This document shows, one piece after another, positions 23,557 through 34,370 of a stretch of DNA of 64,000 bases. The DNA is from Hippophae tibetana (lineage: Eukaryota > Streptophyta > Magnoliopsida > Rosales > Elaeagnaceae), in the NCBI GenBank assembly GCA_037013495.1, contig CM072812.1, positions 70,315,340 to 70,379,339 of the forward strand. The letters are read 5' to 3'. The notes beneath the pieces were generated by a model. That model searched no databases, was not told the DNA's origin, and saw nothing but the letters and a program-made list of their open reading frames with translations. The first letter of the stretch is position 1, and every line of letters starts with the position of its first letter. A program made the position numbers and the translations under genes.

Positions 23557-23958
23557 TCAAAGGCATAGAGATATCCCTCTATAATCATCTGGAGAGCTTG
23601 CACAACGAACAACATTAAGAAAAAGGTCCTCGTCACAAGGAATACAGAGTTTAGAGTGAGTCTTGAAATCATACTCATCCCTAGCTTGGTCCAACAAAGC
23701 CTTGAATAGAGGGTGATTGAGTAAGCTTATTTTGATTACAAATCTCTTGAGATTATCACCTACATAGATTACTAAGTGACCCTTTGGAACATCCTTTGGA
23801 ATTGACTTGTCTTGTTGAAAAACTGAGGAACAAGAAGAAGAAGGCCACAAAACCCATTGATAACAATTCTCACACCCTTTACAAGGTATCACTTTGATCC
23901 CCATCTTCCTCCATTTGTTAATACATACATTTAGAAACTTCCCTTTCATGTTCTTCAT
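23557..23958 (-). CDS. SAUR-family auxin-responsive protein
   Basis: This is a single-exon 133-residue frame. Residues 1-50 are variable and basic with a Cys-rich patch (CKGCENC at 26-32). Residues 51-120 form the SAUR domain, with VPKGHLVIYVG at 57-67, KRFVIKISLLNHPLF at 71-85, LLDQARDEYDF at 88-98 and IPCDEDLF at 106-113. Length and lack of introns fit the family, whose members are small, unstable proteins that promote cell expansion by inhibiting PP2C.D phosphatases and so activating plasma-membrane H+-ATPases; that role is family knowledge. The first Met is used because a second (Met4) follows closely and no upstream in-frame start is evident. Flanks are AT-rich repeats with no SAUR cluster in view. 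The subfamily cannot be fixed by eye. Confidence 0.93.
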   Translation of the reverse strand: MKNMKGKFLNVCINKWRKMGIKVIPCKGCENCYQWVLWPSSSCSSVFQQDKSIPKDVPKGHLVIYVGDNLKRFVIKISLLNHPLFKALLDQARDEYDFKTHSKLCIPCDEDLFLNVVRCASSPDDYRGISLCL

Positions 23959-24017
23959 TTTTATTTGTTTATGAAAGAATGAATTATGAATATATGCTTA
24001 GTAGAGATCAAGTGTGA

Positions 24018-24070
24018 GAGACAAAGAATATGGTATAGCTAATTAGTAGAAAATTGAATACTATATATAG
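24018..24070 (-). promoter_or_regulatory. SAUR TATA box and possible auxin element
   Basis: On the gene strand, CTATATATAG at 24061-24070 is a good TATA box about 105 bases before the ATG. TGTCTC, the classic auxin-response core, occurs at 24018-24023 between TATA and ATG, so it would be in the leader; a single hexamer can occur by chance. Confidence 0.5.
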
Positions 24071-27000
24071 TGCGTAAATCAAATTGGATTGTTTTGAATA
24101 TATAATTAATGCTTTAAATAGTTGACGTGATGGGCAGGCAGGTAGCTAAAGACTCAATATAGCAGAGCTTATTAAAGTTTTTTTTTTAAATATATTATTT
24201 TAATATTATATTACAGGACATTTTTCTCTACTATAAATTGATAAATAATTATTGTTTATAATAATAAGATTCATTTTTTTAATAAATAATTAACTCACAT
24301 TAATTATGTTAAATATCATCTCTCTCCGATCTTACTTGGTGACTATGTTAGTATGTGTAATTATATTATAAATATAACCAATCTCTATAATGATTGAAGA
24401 GAAACCAAATTACATGGAAAAGAAAAAAAAAATGTGTTTGAATCATTCGCCTATGCCTTCTCATTGAATAAAAGGTTTCTATTTATTACAAATATTTAAA
24501 TCAACGTGGAAGAAAAAATGTTAAAAAATTTGAAATTAAATTATCATTAAGCCTTAAAAAATTGGAAAACAATTTGACTAATTGTTGCACACGTGAACAA
24601 AAACTAAAGGCAATGTGTATCATTTTTGCCGTTTGTTACTTCTCATACACCATTATTTAAATAAAAATGCTTTCAATATACATTAGTTCATTCTACGTAC
24701 ATGTCACAATATATTTTTTTTATTAGTAATTAATTTCATAATTACTATACCATCTTATATTTCACGTTGATTCAACGGAAAAGGGATTAACAAAATCACG
24801 TAGGCTAAATCTAAAGTGATAATTAATTCTTTAGAATAAAAAAATAGTTATTTTTCTCCTTTTTTATTGCAAAATAAGCTATAGAAGGACAAAAAATCAA
24901 ATTTTGAGAACCTATAATAAAAATTTATTATTAAATATATATGATTAAAATATCATTATTTAAGTGATGGTAGAAATAAAAACTAAAATATGAATAAGAT
25001 AAAAAGAATAACACATTAAAATAATTAAGTTATTGAATGGTAAAAATAATGATAAAAATAAAAAAAATAACTCTTATTAGTGAAATTATGTGATAATTTT
25101 ATCTAAAAATAATCAAAAATTAATTTTGTCAATTCTTGATCATTTTTAAAAAATAACAAATAAAAAACACAGTTATTCTTAAACTATATTAAAACTAAAC
25201 AACCCAAATAATGCAAGAAGTAACACTTTCAATCAAATAATAAGAAATTACTTATTTAAATGTTTGTATTAAATAGAAAGCTTTTGAGAATGGGGGTGCA
25301 AATACATTTATAGTAAAATAAAACACCTTGTCAGGCTCCTAACCCTAGATATATGATAGATGGTGTTGCTTTATATATATACGGTTGTGTACCACTAAGT
25401 TCTTTATAGAAAGGCATGCATCTTGATACGATAATGTACGAACATGCATCATCATGGATTTCGATTCATAATATTATTATTGCAAGTCACATGAAAAAGG
25501 GGTCTGCAAGTCACATGAGAAAGGGGTCTATTACTGTCAAAAATGGGGATCGATGAGTGATATATTTCGAACTGCACGAAGTTAAGACCCCACAAGTTGA
25601 GAAAGAAGAAAATAAAAGATAAGATATGAAAAGCAAACATGGGGATAAGCTTTCTTGGGTTTGGTGCGAACCCACTTACATTTGTAAATACTTAGGAAGG
25701 GATATTGTAAATTAATAACAGGATAATAATTTCGAAAGTTTTGCACCTTATATATTTCATATCTCATATTTTTTTTCTTTATCATTTAATTGTTTTATTT
25801 TTTTAATTTTTATATTTTAATTCTATACTTTCTTTATTGATCTCAAAATATAGATTAAATATTTGAAAATCAAAAGTTAATGGTAAGAAAAAAAAAGTAA
25901 GGGACTACTAACCATAAAATTTATAAATAAAAGGAATTAAAATGTGAATTTTTTTTTTTGGAATTATTTGCATAATTGAGCCTTAATTTTATGTAGCTTT
26001 GTTTCTTAATATTTTTCATTGTTCTTTGGGTAAGTGAGGTAATAATTTCCATAAATTGCATTGGATGCTATTTTGATAAAATAATGAGTGGTTGTTTATT
26101 TAAAAAAATGATTATACTTATTTTATAATTTAGTATAGAGAAATATCATATAATAATGTGATGATATAATATTTTAGATTAATGAAATATCATATTAATA
26201 TGACTATTTAAAAAAAAATACAATTACCAAATACATACTAAAAGGAAAAAAAATAATATGATTAAATCATTTATGACCAAAAATAGATGAAAATAATAAA
26301 TGTATAAAAATATAATTAGTTCTTCTTTAAATAGTTTAAGTTTTTAGGAAAAATATTTTTTCAATAAATTTATAATATAGTATTAGAGTTGAAAGTTTTG
26401 TATTAAATGTTCAACAATTTTAACTGTTTAATTGTAAGTATTTGACATCTATAATGCATAAAATTAACATTTATTATAGAATAATAAATATATAAAAATA
26501 TAATTTATTCTACTCCAATAACTTTTAGAATTTTTTTTTCAACAAACTTTTAAAAGAAAATCCAACAACATTATATCACCTTTATTCATGAATTTATTTG
26601 TATGAGAAATATAATGCACATAAATTAATAAAATTACAAATTATAATATTATATACCAAGCAAAAAATAATTAGAAAATGATTTTTAAATTAAGTTTTTC
26701 ATTCTTGATTTTATTTTATTTTATTTTCATCAAATATTTTTTTAACTAATAAATCGATTATAATTACTTTAATAAAGATAAATATTGAAATAAAATTATA
26801 AATAACAAACTCTTTAATTATTTATGTGCTTGTAAAAAAATAAAAGATTTTACCAAGGAATTTTGATTTATTTATTTTTTGAGTTATTAAATGCAAATTA
26901 TTATCAAACATTTCAAAATTACCAATTTTTAAAAAAAATTAAAAAATTAATTATTTAATTATAAATTATAAATCTAATAATAAAATCGTTATTAGATTAA

Positions 27001-28097
27001 TGTAGTTTTAAAATTCCACTTACAAAATAGCATAGTGGGGTTCAGATGTAGATAATAATCAACCCACTATGCACATTATATTATATCAAATCGTCAGATA
27101 AATGATGAGGTTTTGACAATCTAATAAGCTGTACTTTTTCCTTTTTGTCTTTTATTTCCTTCAAACGTAAATAACATAACATATTTGTGGAGGAAGAAAG
27201 TCGTTACTGCGTTATCTTCTTAATTGATTAATAACAAATACTTCTGTTTTCAATAACTAGATCAAATTAAGTACTATGTACGTAGTACTTATCCGTACTG
27301 TACCACAATTTTAAGAAGAAAATAGGTTGTTTCTTTTCTTTTCTTTATTTGTGCAGTAGTGATGGAGTTACTTATGGATTCGGGATACAGATCGAAGCTG
27401 ACATTTTCTAAGCAGAAGACGGGCTTAAATCTAAATGAGCATAAAAAAGGATGGGATATAGAGTTTACACATTGTTAGCGTATTTATTTAGTCATGTCAA
27501 ATTTTTAGATAACTATGTTTGTTATTTTTTGGAAATTTTATATATTTTGTTTAAAAAAATAGTTTTATATATTTTCTAGGATAAAATTATTTTTTATTAT
27601 TTTTTCTTTTTATTAAAAAAATTAAAAACAAATACAAAATAGTAACTCTTATTGCTTATAACAATTAAAATTATACTCAATAATATTACAATGATTTCAA
27701 TTCGAAGATGTTAAATATTTAACGAATTTAAATGATTATGATTCAATTTAAACTTCAATTGTGATAAAATAATTTATCTAATTATTTTTTAATAATAAAA
27801 ATGTAAAAGATAAATCTAAGAAATATTATTTTTATTATTATAAATTTTAAATATATTATTTTTATCTTATTCCAATAAAAATTAATTAATGCTAACTCTC
27901 TACACTCTACGTCTCTCTTTCCAAAAGTAACGACAAGTATAATTGTCTAGCATCATTACCATTTACCACCTTGCCCAGAACAAATACCCCTACTTTAATT
28001 AAAGCATTTTATTAGAGTGAGCTCAAATTGAGTATTCTTATACCTTTCATATTTTTATTTCGCGTCGAATTGTATTTTTCAAATTAAATACAAAATC
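24071..28097. other. AT-rich intergenic region
   Basis: No gene recognised. At 25481-25528 a 24-bp unit (TGCAAGTCACATGA...GGGGTC) is repeated in tandem with one mismatch. A diverged pair of segments (about 26290-26370 and 26480-26560, both with ATAAATATATAAAAATATAAT-like sequence) may be an old duplication. A 38-codon open frame at 27362-27478 is discussed under findings. The rest is A/T runs. Confidence 0.5.
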
Positions 28098-28102
28098 TAA
28101 AG
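28098..28102. repeat. Target site duplication TAAAG of TRIM, left
   Basis: TAAAG precedes the element and is repeated at 28466-28470. Confidence 0.85.
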
Positions 28103-28465
28103 AGTTGAAAATTAGGCAACTAAAGCTTTTCCTTCAAAACACCCTTATTAGAAAAGGGGTTGCACCAGACTAATAACCAACACTAGGCTGGTATCCTTGG
28201 TCGATGTGGAACTCAACACTCCTCCTCACATCGGACGAAGACACCGTAAAGATCGGATTCACACCGGACGGGGACACCGTATGACCGGTGAACCGTGAGG
28301 GGAGCGAGAGGGGACTCATCAGTTGACCCCAAAAACCTGCTTTGATACCAAGTTGAAAGTTGGGCAACCAAAGTTTTTCTTCAAAACGCGTTTATCAGGA
28401 AAGAGACTGCACCAGACTAATAACCAACACTAGGCTGGTATCCCTGGTCGATGTGGGACTCAACA
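28103..28465 (-). mobile_element. TRIM (terminal-repeat retrotransposon in miniature), complete
   Basis: Two direct terminal repeats of 116 and 115 bp (28103-28218 and 28351-28465) flank a 132-bp core. On the minus strand each repeat starts TGTTGAGT(T/C)CCACATCGAC, as in many plant TRIMs, and ends CAACT. The core begins with TGGTATCAAAGCAGG (28336-28350), a tRNA-Met primer-binding site, and ends with the purine tract GTGAGGAGGAG (28219-28229). The target duplication TAAAG is intact. There is no coding capacity; mobility depends on proteins from other elements. Confidence 0.93.
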
Positions 28466-28470
28466 TAAAG

Positions 28471-30775
28471 TAGGCCATAAAACACACAAATAAGTTTGAG
28501 TCTAACTTTTTAAAATTTTGAATTAACTAGTTAATATTTGAGTTTAATTGATAAAAAAACTATAAAATAATAATATATAATATTTAAAATTATATATATT
28601 TTATAAAATTTAAATCTAAATTTATAATATAAATATTTGGTTCTAAGCAAGATATTATTATTTGAGTTAGTACAGACAAAACTTATTAGAAATTAATGGA
28701 ACTTTGAATAATATCAAATCAAATTAGATCATAAAGACTTTAATTAAATAGGGCTAAATTTATATCAATAAATATAAAGCCCAACAAAAATATTGGTTTT
28801 TATTACTATTTTTTAACTATATTTTTTAGATGATATTCTATTGGTATCACATTTTAAAAATATATAATAATTTGATACAATTTTTAGTTAAATTAGAGAT
28901 TTTTCATATTTGTAGAAATATATATATACGATATTTTGAGAGTATTTTTGGATAATCAATTTATTAAATTATATTAAGAAAATATTTTCATATAATTAAT
29001 TAATTAATTATTTAAAAATATCATCTAAATATCATACTGTATTATTAAATATGTAAAAAAAATTCAATTAAATAATAAATTATATTAAATTGATATATTT
29101 TTTTTAAATTTAGATACCACTAAAGTAACACCTTAAAAATTTCTATAAAAGTAGAACGGTAATAAATGAATCCTTCCCAATATATAAGAAAATAACTATG
29201 AAAAGAGACAAAAATAAACAGAGAAACTAAGATGAAGATAAAGATAGAGAGAAGGAAAAAAAACGTTATTTTTTTATTATTATAAATGAGAAATTTAATT
29301 TTAATTAAAAATAATATTTTTTTAAAAATTAAACTTAATTTATTTAAATTTTAAATTATATAATTAAATATATCCATATTTTTAAAAAAATGACAAGAAA
29401 CGTCGAATGACAGCCATGGAATGATAACAACTACAGAAACGGCTAGCAAGGCAGTGTTGACGTCAGCAAGGTGTTTGCCTAGAGAAAGGGAGAGATATTG
29501 AGAGTGAGATGGAGAGATTTTCTCCTTCTATTTTTGTTGTTTTTTAATTATTAAAAAAAATTCAATTTTGACTCTAAAAATATGCAATTTTAAAAAGGAG
29601 AACTTAATAAACAAGCTTAAGTAAACCCGCTTAAATACTTACAATGTTAGAGTGTATTAATATTATACTTACATCACATTTTTACACTCAAATTTAATTT
29701 TAGTATAAAATATACTATAAATCGCTTTCGTTTGTAAATGAATTATTTTAATCATTTTTTTAAGTGATTTATTTTAAGTTACTTTTTTTTTGTTAAATGG
29801 TTAAATTTATTTTAATTTATATTATTATAATTAAATAAGAGAAAATATCTAAAGAGATAAGAGACATTATTAAAAATCAATAAATTTGTTTCATTTTTTA
29901 TAATTTTTTTATATTTTTTTACACAGAGATCTACATAACTTTATGAAGTTTGCAATTGTTAAAAAAACTTCATATAATATGATAAATTTGTGAATACAAG
30001 ATTATTTTGTTAAAAATATTGTTTAAAACACCCATAAAAAATGAAATAAATTAGTTGATTTTCAATAATATTCTTCCTTAATATTTTTCTATAATTTAAA
30101 TATAATAATATAAATTAAACTAAATTTATTTATTTTTAAATAAAATAACTTAATATGAGTCAGTAAAAAAAACATTAACTAAAATAATATATTTTAAAAA
30201 AATCATTTATGATGCAGTTCATCCACATTTTTTTCCAATCCTTTGAAAACCCATGATTGAAGACCCATGAAATAAATAGATATGTAAACTTTTAATCAGT
30301 GATGTATTTTAAATGCAAGAAATTTATAGAAACACGTTACTTTTTTTTAAGTAAAAAGTAAAATCAATAAATAATACATTTGGTTAGAGTAAACACTAAA
30401 CACTGATAATGCTACCTCTAGAAATTAACAGACAAGGGAGAGTTATGCTTCCGTTAGTATTCGACCTTTTGTCTACATACGTTATTATTATGATTTTTTT
30501 TTAATTTTAGTTAAAAATAATCAACCATATTTTATGGTATTTATTTATTTTTATCTAAATCTAAATTTAAAATGGTATTTTTTTTCATAGATTTTGTCTA
30601 GTATGACTTTTCCACTTGGTTTCCTTATTGTTTTTGCATAATTTTTTTTTTCTTTTGATATAATCTTGCATGCATGTCTACTAATTTATTCATTAAAGAT
30701 TATATATTAAAAGAAAAACTTACGAAATCAACAAAGTTGTTTAAATATATAAATGTATTTTTTGTGTCATTAAAA
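28471..30775. other. AT-rich intergenic region
   Basis: No gene seen. The only GC-richer patch, 29400-29500, holds a palindromic TGACGTCA (29458-29465), a bZIP-type binding core, and a GAGAGAT-rich purine stretch. Long A/T runs fill the remainder. Confidence 0.45.
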
Positions 30776-31327
30776 AAAAGCCATTAAATGAGATCAATAT
30801 TATTAGTGTTGACATTGGAAGATCCAGAAGGGTGTTTGTGTTGTAGTATATGTTGAATTCGATCGTTGAGCTCATTGTGTTTACTACTAACATTATTAAT
30901 TTGAATCCTGAGCAAACTATTAGAAGGAACAATACGAGAGGATGTTGTATCACTCTGATTCTTAAGTCATTTTTTAATGAATCTAATTGAAGAAAATAAG
31001 AGAGAAATTTATAATTGCATAAAGAGCATGGAAAATGGCATTCCAAAGTATGAATGGTCCCCCTTTATTTATAAGCTAAGATAAAGAGTAATATCATACC
31101 ATTGCTTTGATTTATAATTTATAAATAATATATTATTTTAATATTAATGGATATATTAATGTTATTTCATATATGGATAATATTTTATAAATTCATTAAG
31201 AAATGTTTTCCATTTCAATTCAAACATTTATTTATTGTGTATTGTTATGCATTGGTGGTACATATTTGATTATTCAAAAATGATAGACCAATTAAAACGT
31301 ATCACGTATATATGATGAAATTTCTCA
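30776..31327 (-). repeat. 3' LTR of Tat-like gypsy element
   Basis: From about 30940 to 31327 it aligns with 41275-41630: shared words include GATGTTGTAT, TTCTTAAGTCA, ATTGCATAAAG, TTTATAAGC, AATATCATA, TTCAAACATTT and GATTATTCAAA. Its right end CTCA corresponds to the TGAG start of the LTR on the minus strand. The left boundary is approximate. Confidence 0.65.
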
Positions 31328-33589
31328 CCAATATCAACCCCTAAGCTACATCTCTAGTAGGCAAAGTGATCTACCTATTACACCTAAGTACGACGATGCA
31401 ATTGCGTTTAGGGTTAGAATGTCTTGACTTAAACATGCAGTCGGTATCCTATGTTCATTTGCATAGTAATAATCATGAGGTTCTAAGCTTTCCAATGATT
31501 ATTTATGTCTCAGTTGAACTTTCAGTTAGAAAGCTACGCCCAATTAAACTTTTACAATGGAAAAGTCAACATAGATCCTAGAAATTTTAGCTTTCAAATC
31601 TTATTGTTGTTTGATTAGATTCTCAAATACCTCTTTCATTTTGATCTCTTGGATCATAGGTCAGATGAATAGTTGAGATTAACCTTGTGAACTTATATAT
31701 ATGTTTACCTTCTATTAATCTCATTCATTCCCAAGTTCATTCAGTCAATTAGTTGAAGATTCTTATATACAACCTTGTCTTTCAACAATCCTTTTGTAAT
31801 TGGATCAAAACCATTCTATTTTTTCTTTCTTTGAATCTTCTTGAATTTCTCATAAACACCAAGAACATGAAGAACACAATTTTTTATGTACATACCACAC
31901 TTGTGGGACCTTAGTTGGTAGGTCAAGAAATTGTCTAAAGGGTGTTCTTCATACAAGTGAAATATCTTACTAACATAACTTTGATGATTTCTCTCATAGG
32001 AACTCCAGTCTCAATAGTGTATACCACAACCCTTGTAAAAAACACCAAGAGAAATCTCTCAAAAAATTTAGGATGGAGAGCAAAAATATAGAGAAATAAA
32101 GTCATAGGGAAAAATATAAAGATGGAGATCGGGTAAGTAGCAGACTATCGCATGGAGTTTTCAACAAGGGAGAACTATTTGGGTAGGGATATGGCCTACT
32201 AACTAGCCACCAATTAGCTAGACCTAGCATACTACTGGCTAGCTAACTATAGGATCCAAGGAATCGACCAACCAAGTTGACCAGTTGAGCATACCAAAAT
32301 TCCTAGTCGACTAACCAACCAGTAGTTGTATCTTATCAACCATCCAGAATTGTTGGTCGATTAGCTAACCCAGCACGCTAGTTAGTCGATAGGGCAAAAC
32401 TCCCAGGTGACACATTGTTCGACCAACCATTGGTCTTCCTTTGTTCGACGGTGGTTGTTCCAACGATTTCAATGTCATGATGATACCACTTTTTTCAACA
32501 CTTCTAGCTCTACTATAATTCCTTTGGGCATTTCGATAAATGAGTTTGAACCGAGTCTGGGCTGTCAAGTTGATTCTTTGGTTTGAATTTTGACTGAGTC
32601 TATTGCCAATGAGTTGATATATATTTTTGAAATTCCAAAAAAAATATTGATATTCTTCTTCCCAATGGTCATTTGGTTTCCAACAATCCTTCTATTATGG
32701 GATCACTATATTCACCGATGAGTTGTTTGTTGGACTTTGACTTCCTTACCATCTATAGTATGAGAGTTCTTATGTAGAGTGAGTACACCTATTAGGTAAT
32801 TTTCACCCCACATTTGGAAGACTTTAGTCTATTGTTGCATTATATGATGAGAATATGACTAATAAATGACTATGGAAGACTTTAGATACCTATATTATGT
32901 GCTTTTAGTCCCTAGGGGCATGTTTGGAGTTAAACCCTTTGCCCAACGCAAATTTATTAAGGATTTGCAAAATTTAAACAGAGGTTGGCAACTATACTAG
33001 TTCATTGTGACTGTAGCCTTTGATGGTTTTCCATGAACTTGGCATTACTCCTATTCAGTTGTTTATAGTAATGAACCTTTTGTATGGTTGATCTTCACTC
33101 ATGACTTAATTTTTTGCATTATTTTTTTATTAAGGTTTGGTTCCATCTTTGTAGTTCACTAGAAGTGTGCTAAGCCAACTTTAGAAAAGATATCTTTCAT
33201 TGAGAAAATCTTTGCTCTTCTTCTGGCTTAGCGCCACCATGAAAGATTGACAATCATTGAGAAAGTTTCATATTAGGGACTACACCCATCTTCAATTGGT
33301 GTAGTCACCCATATTAGGGACTACATCCATCTTTTGGTAGGTTTTAACGACCAATAATACACATACAATAGTATTTTATTTTCCTTGTTATGATCTTTAT
33401 ACCTTCTCTTTGTAAACATGTATTCATAGCACCCAACTTCTTAGAAGAATTGATCCTACAATGCCTTCTGGTTCATATCTTAGCACTTGGCAGACGATTC
33501 AGTGAGTCAAGCAAGTGGAAATCGTGTGTTGGGAAGAAAAAGAGTGTGTTAAGCAACAATTAACTAGGCCAATATGAATCTGGCAATCT
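31328..33589. mobile_element. Non-coding 3' internal region of Tat-like gypsy element
   Basis: No pol motif is recognised. 32170-32420 is a low-complexity tract built from CTAACTAGC, GACCAACCA and CAACCAGT words. Small open frames on both strands look random. It lies between the 3' LTR and the opposite-strand open frame. Confidence 0.45.
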
Positions 33590-34370
33590 TGGTTCTCAAC
33601 ATTATGGAAGTTCTAGTCCAAGTGAGATTCCTACCATGAGGATGGTTTCCTTGGTTAGGAATCCACCACATTTAATGTTTCTCAACCATTTTTTGTTCCA
33701 AGAGACACTGAACCACAAGACATTCAAATAGATGATCTTAAGGAAGATTCTAACAGGTTCGAGGCTTCTATTGAGGACTTTTGTAGTACAAATTTGGCTC
33801 ATATTCGATCTTTGAAAGATTTCATGATATGCACTGAGCACGTGAAGGAAAAAGTCATTGATTTTTTATATCAAGATCAAGAAGAGAAGTGACAACTAGG
33901 TCAAGTTATTGAAAAGATCAATGCAAAATAAGAGGCAACTAAGAAAGATTTTGAAGCTATCGAGTCATTGAAAAGCCAGATTGAGGGAATTTTATCCCAG
34001 ATATAGTCTGGTAGCAAGAATCTAGAAGCTGAGAACTAAACATTGGCATCCTATCTTGAGGTTGCCAATGAGAATACGATCAATGAGTATCTTGAGTATA
34101 AGTCTGATGTGGCTTAGACTCATAGGTTTAAGTCTGGTAAGAGGAGAGTTAGGAAAGTGTATCCCAAAATTTTCATCCCACTAGTTACTTACTAGACTTC
34201 TTAAGAGCTACAATTGAGCACTATGAGTATAATGACTACTCGGATGTCAAGAAGGGTGAGGTTCCATTCGAGGTGTCACCTCATGCTCTCATGGGATTTG
34301 ATAATATTATGAGTCCCAACCGTAATCAACTTGTTAGACTCAAGAAATGGATCCCATTACTACGATGATC
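33590..34370 (+). pseudogene. Antisense coiled-coil open frame of Tat-like element, degraded
   Basis: In the frame starting at 33674 the plus strand reads NVSQPFFVPRDTEPQDIQID, EDFCSTNLAHIRSLKDFM, VKEKVIDFLYQDQEEK, ATKKDFEAIESLKSQIEGIL, LEVANENTINEYLEYKSDVA and RFKSGKRRVRKVYPKIF. It is heavily charged with heptad-like spacing, so it is a likely coiled coil. At least five in-frame stops (TGA, TAA, TAG) look like C-to-T changes of CGA, CAA or CAG. It is opposite in direction to the gag of the same element, as in the extra antisense frame known from Tat-lineage gypsy elements; the product of that frame is uncharacterised. The identification is by arrangement and character, not by a diagnostic motif. 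Confidence 0.5.

Noticed and set aside
28170-28367. 65-codon minus-strand frame
   Set aside because: It spans the core and LTR of the TRIM, which has no coding function.
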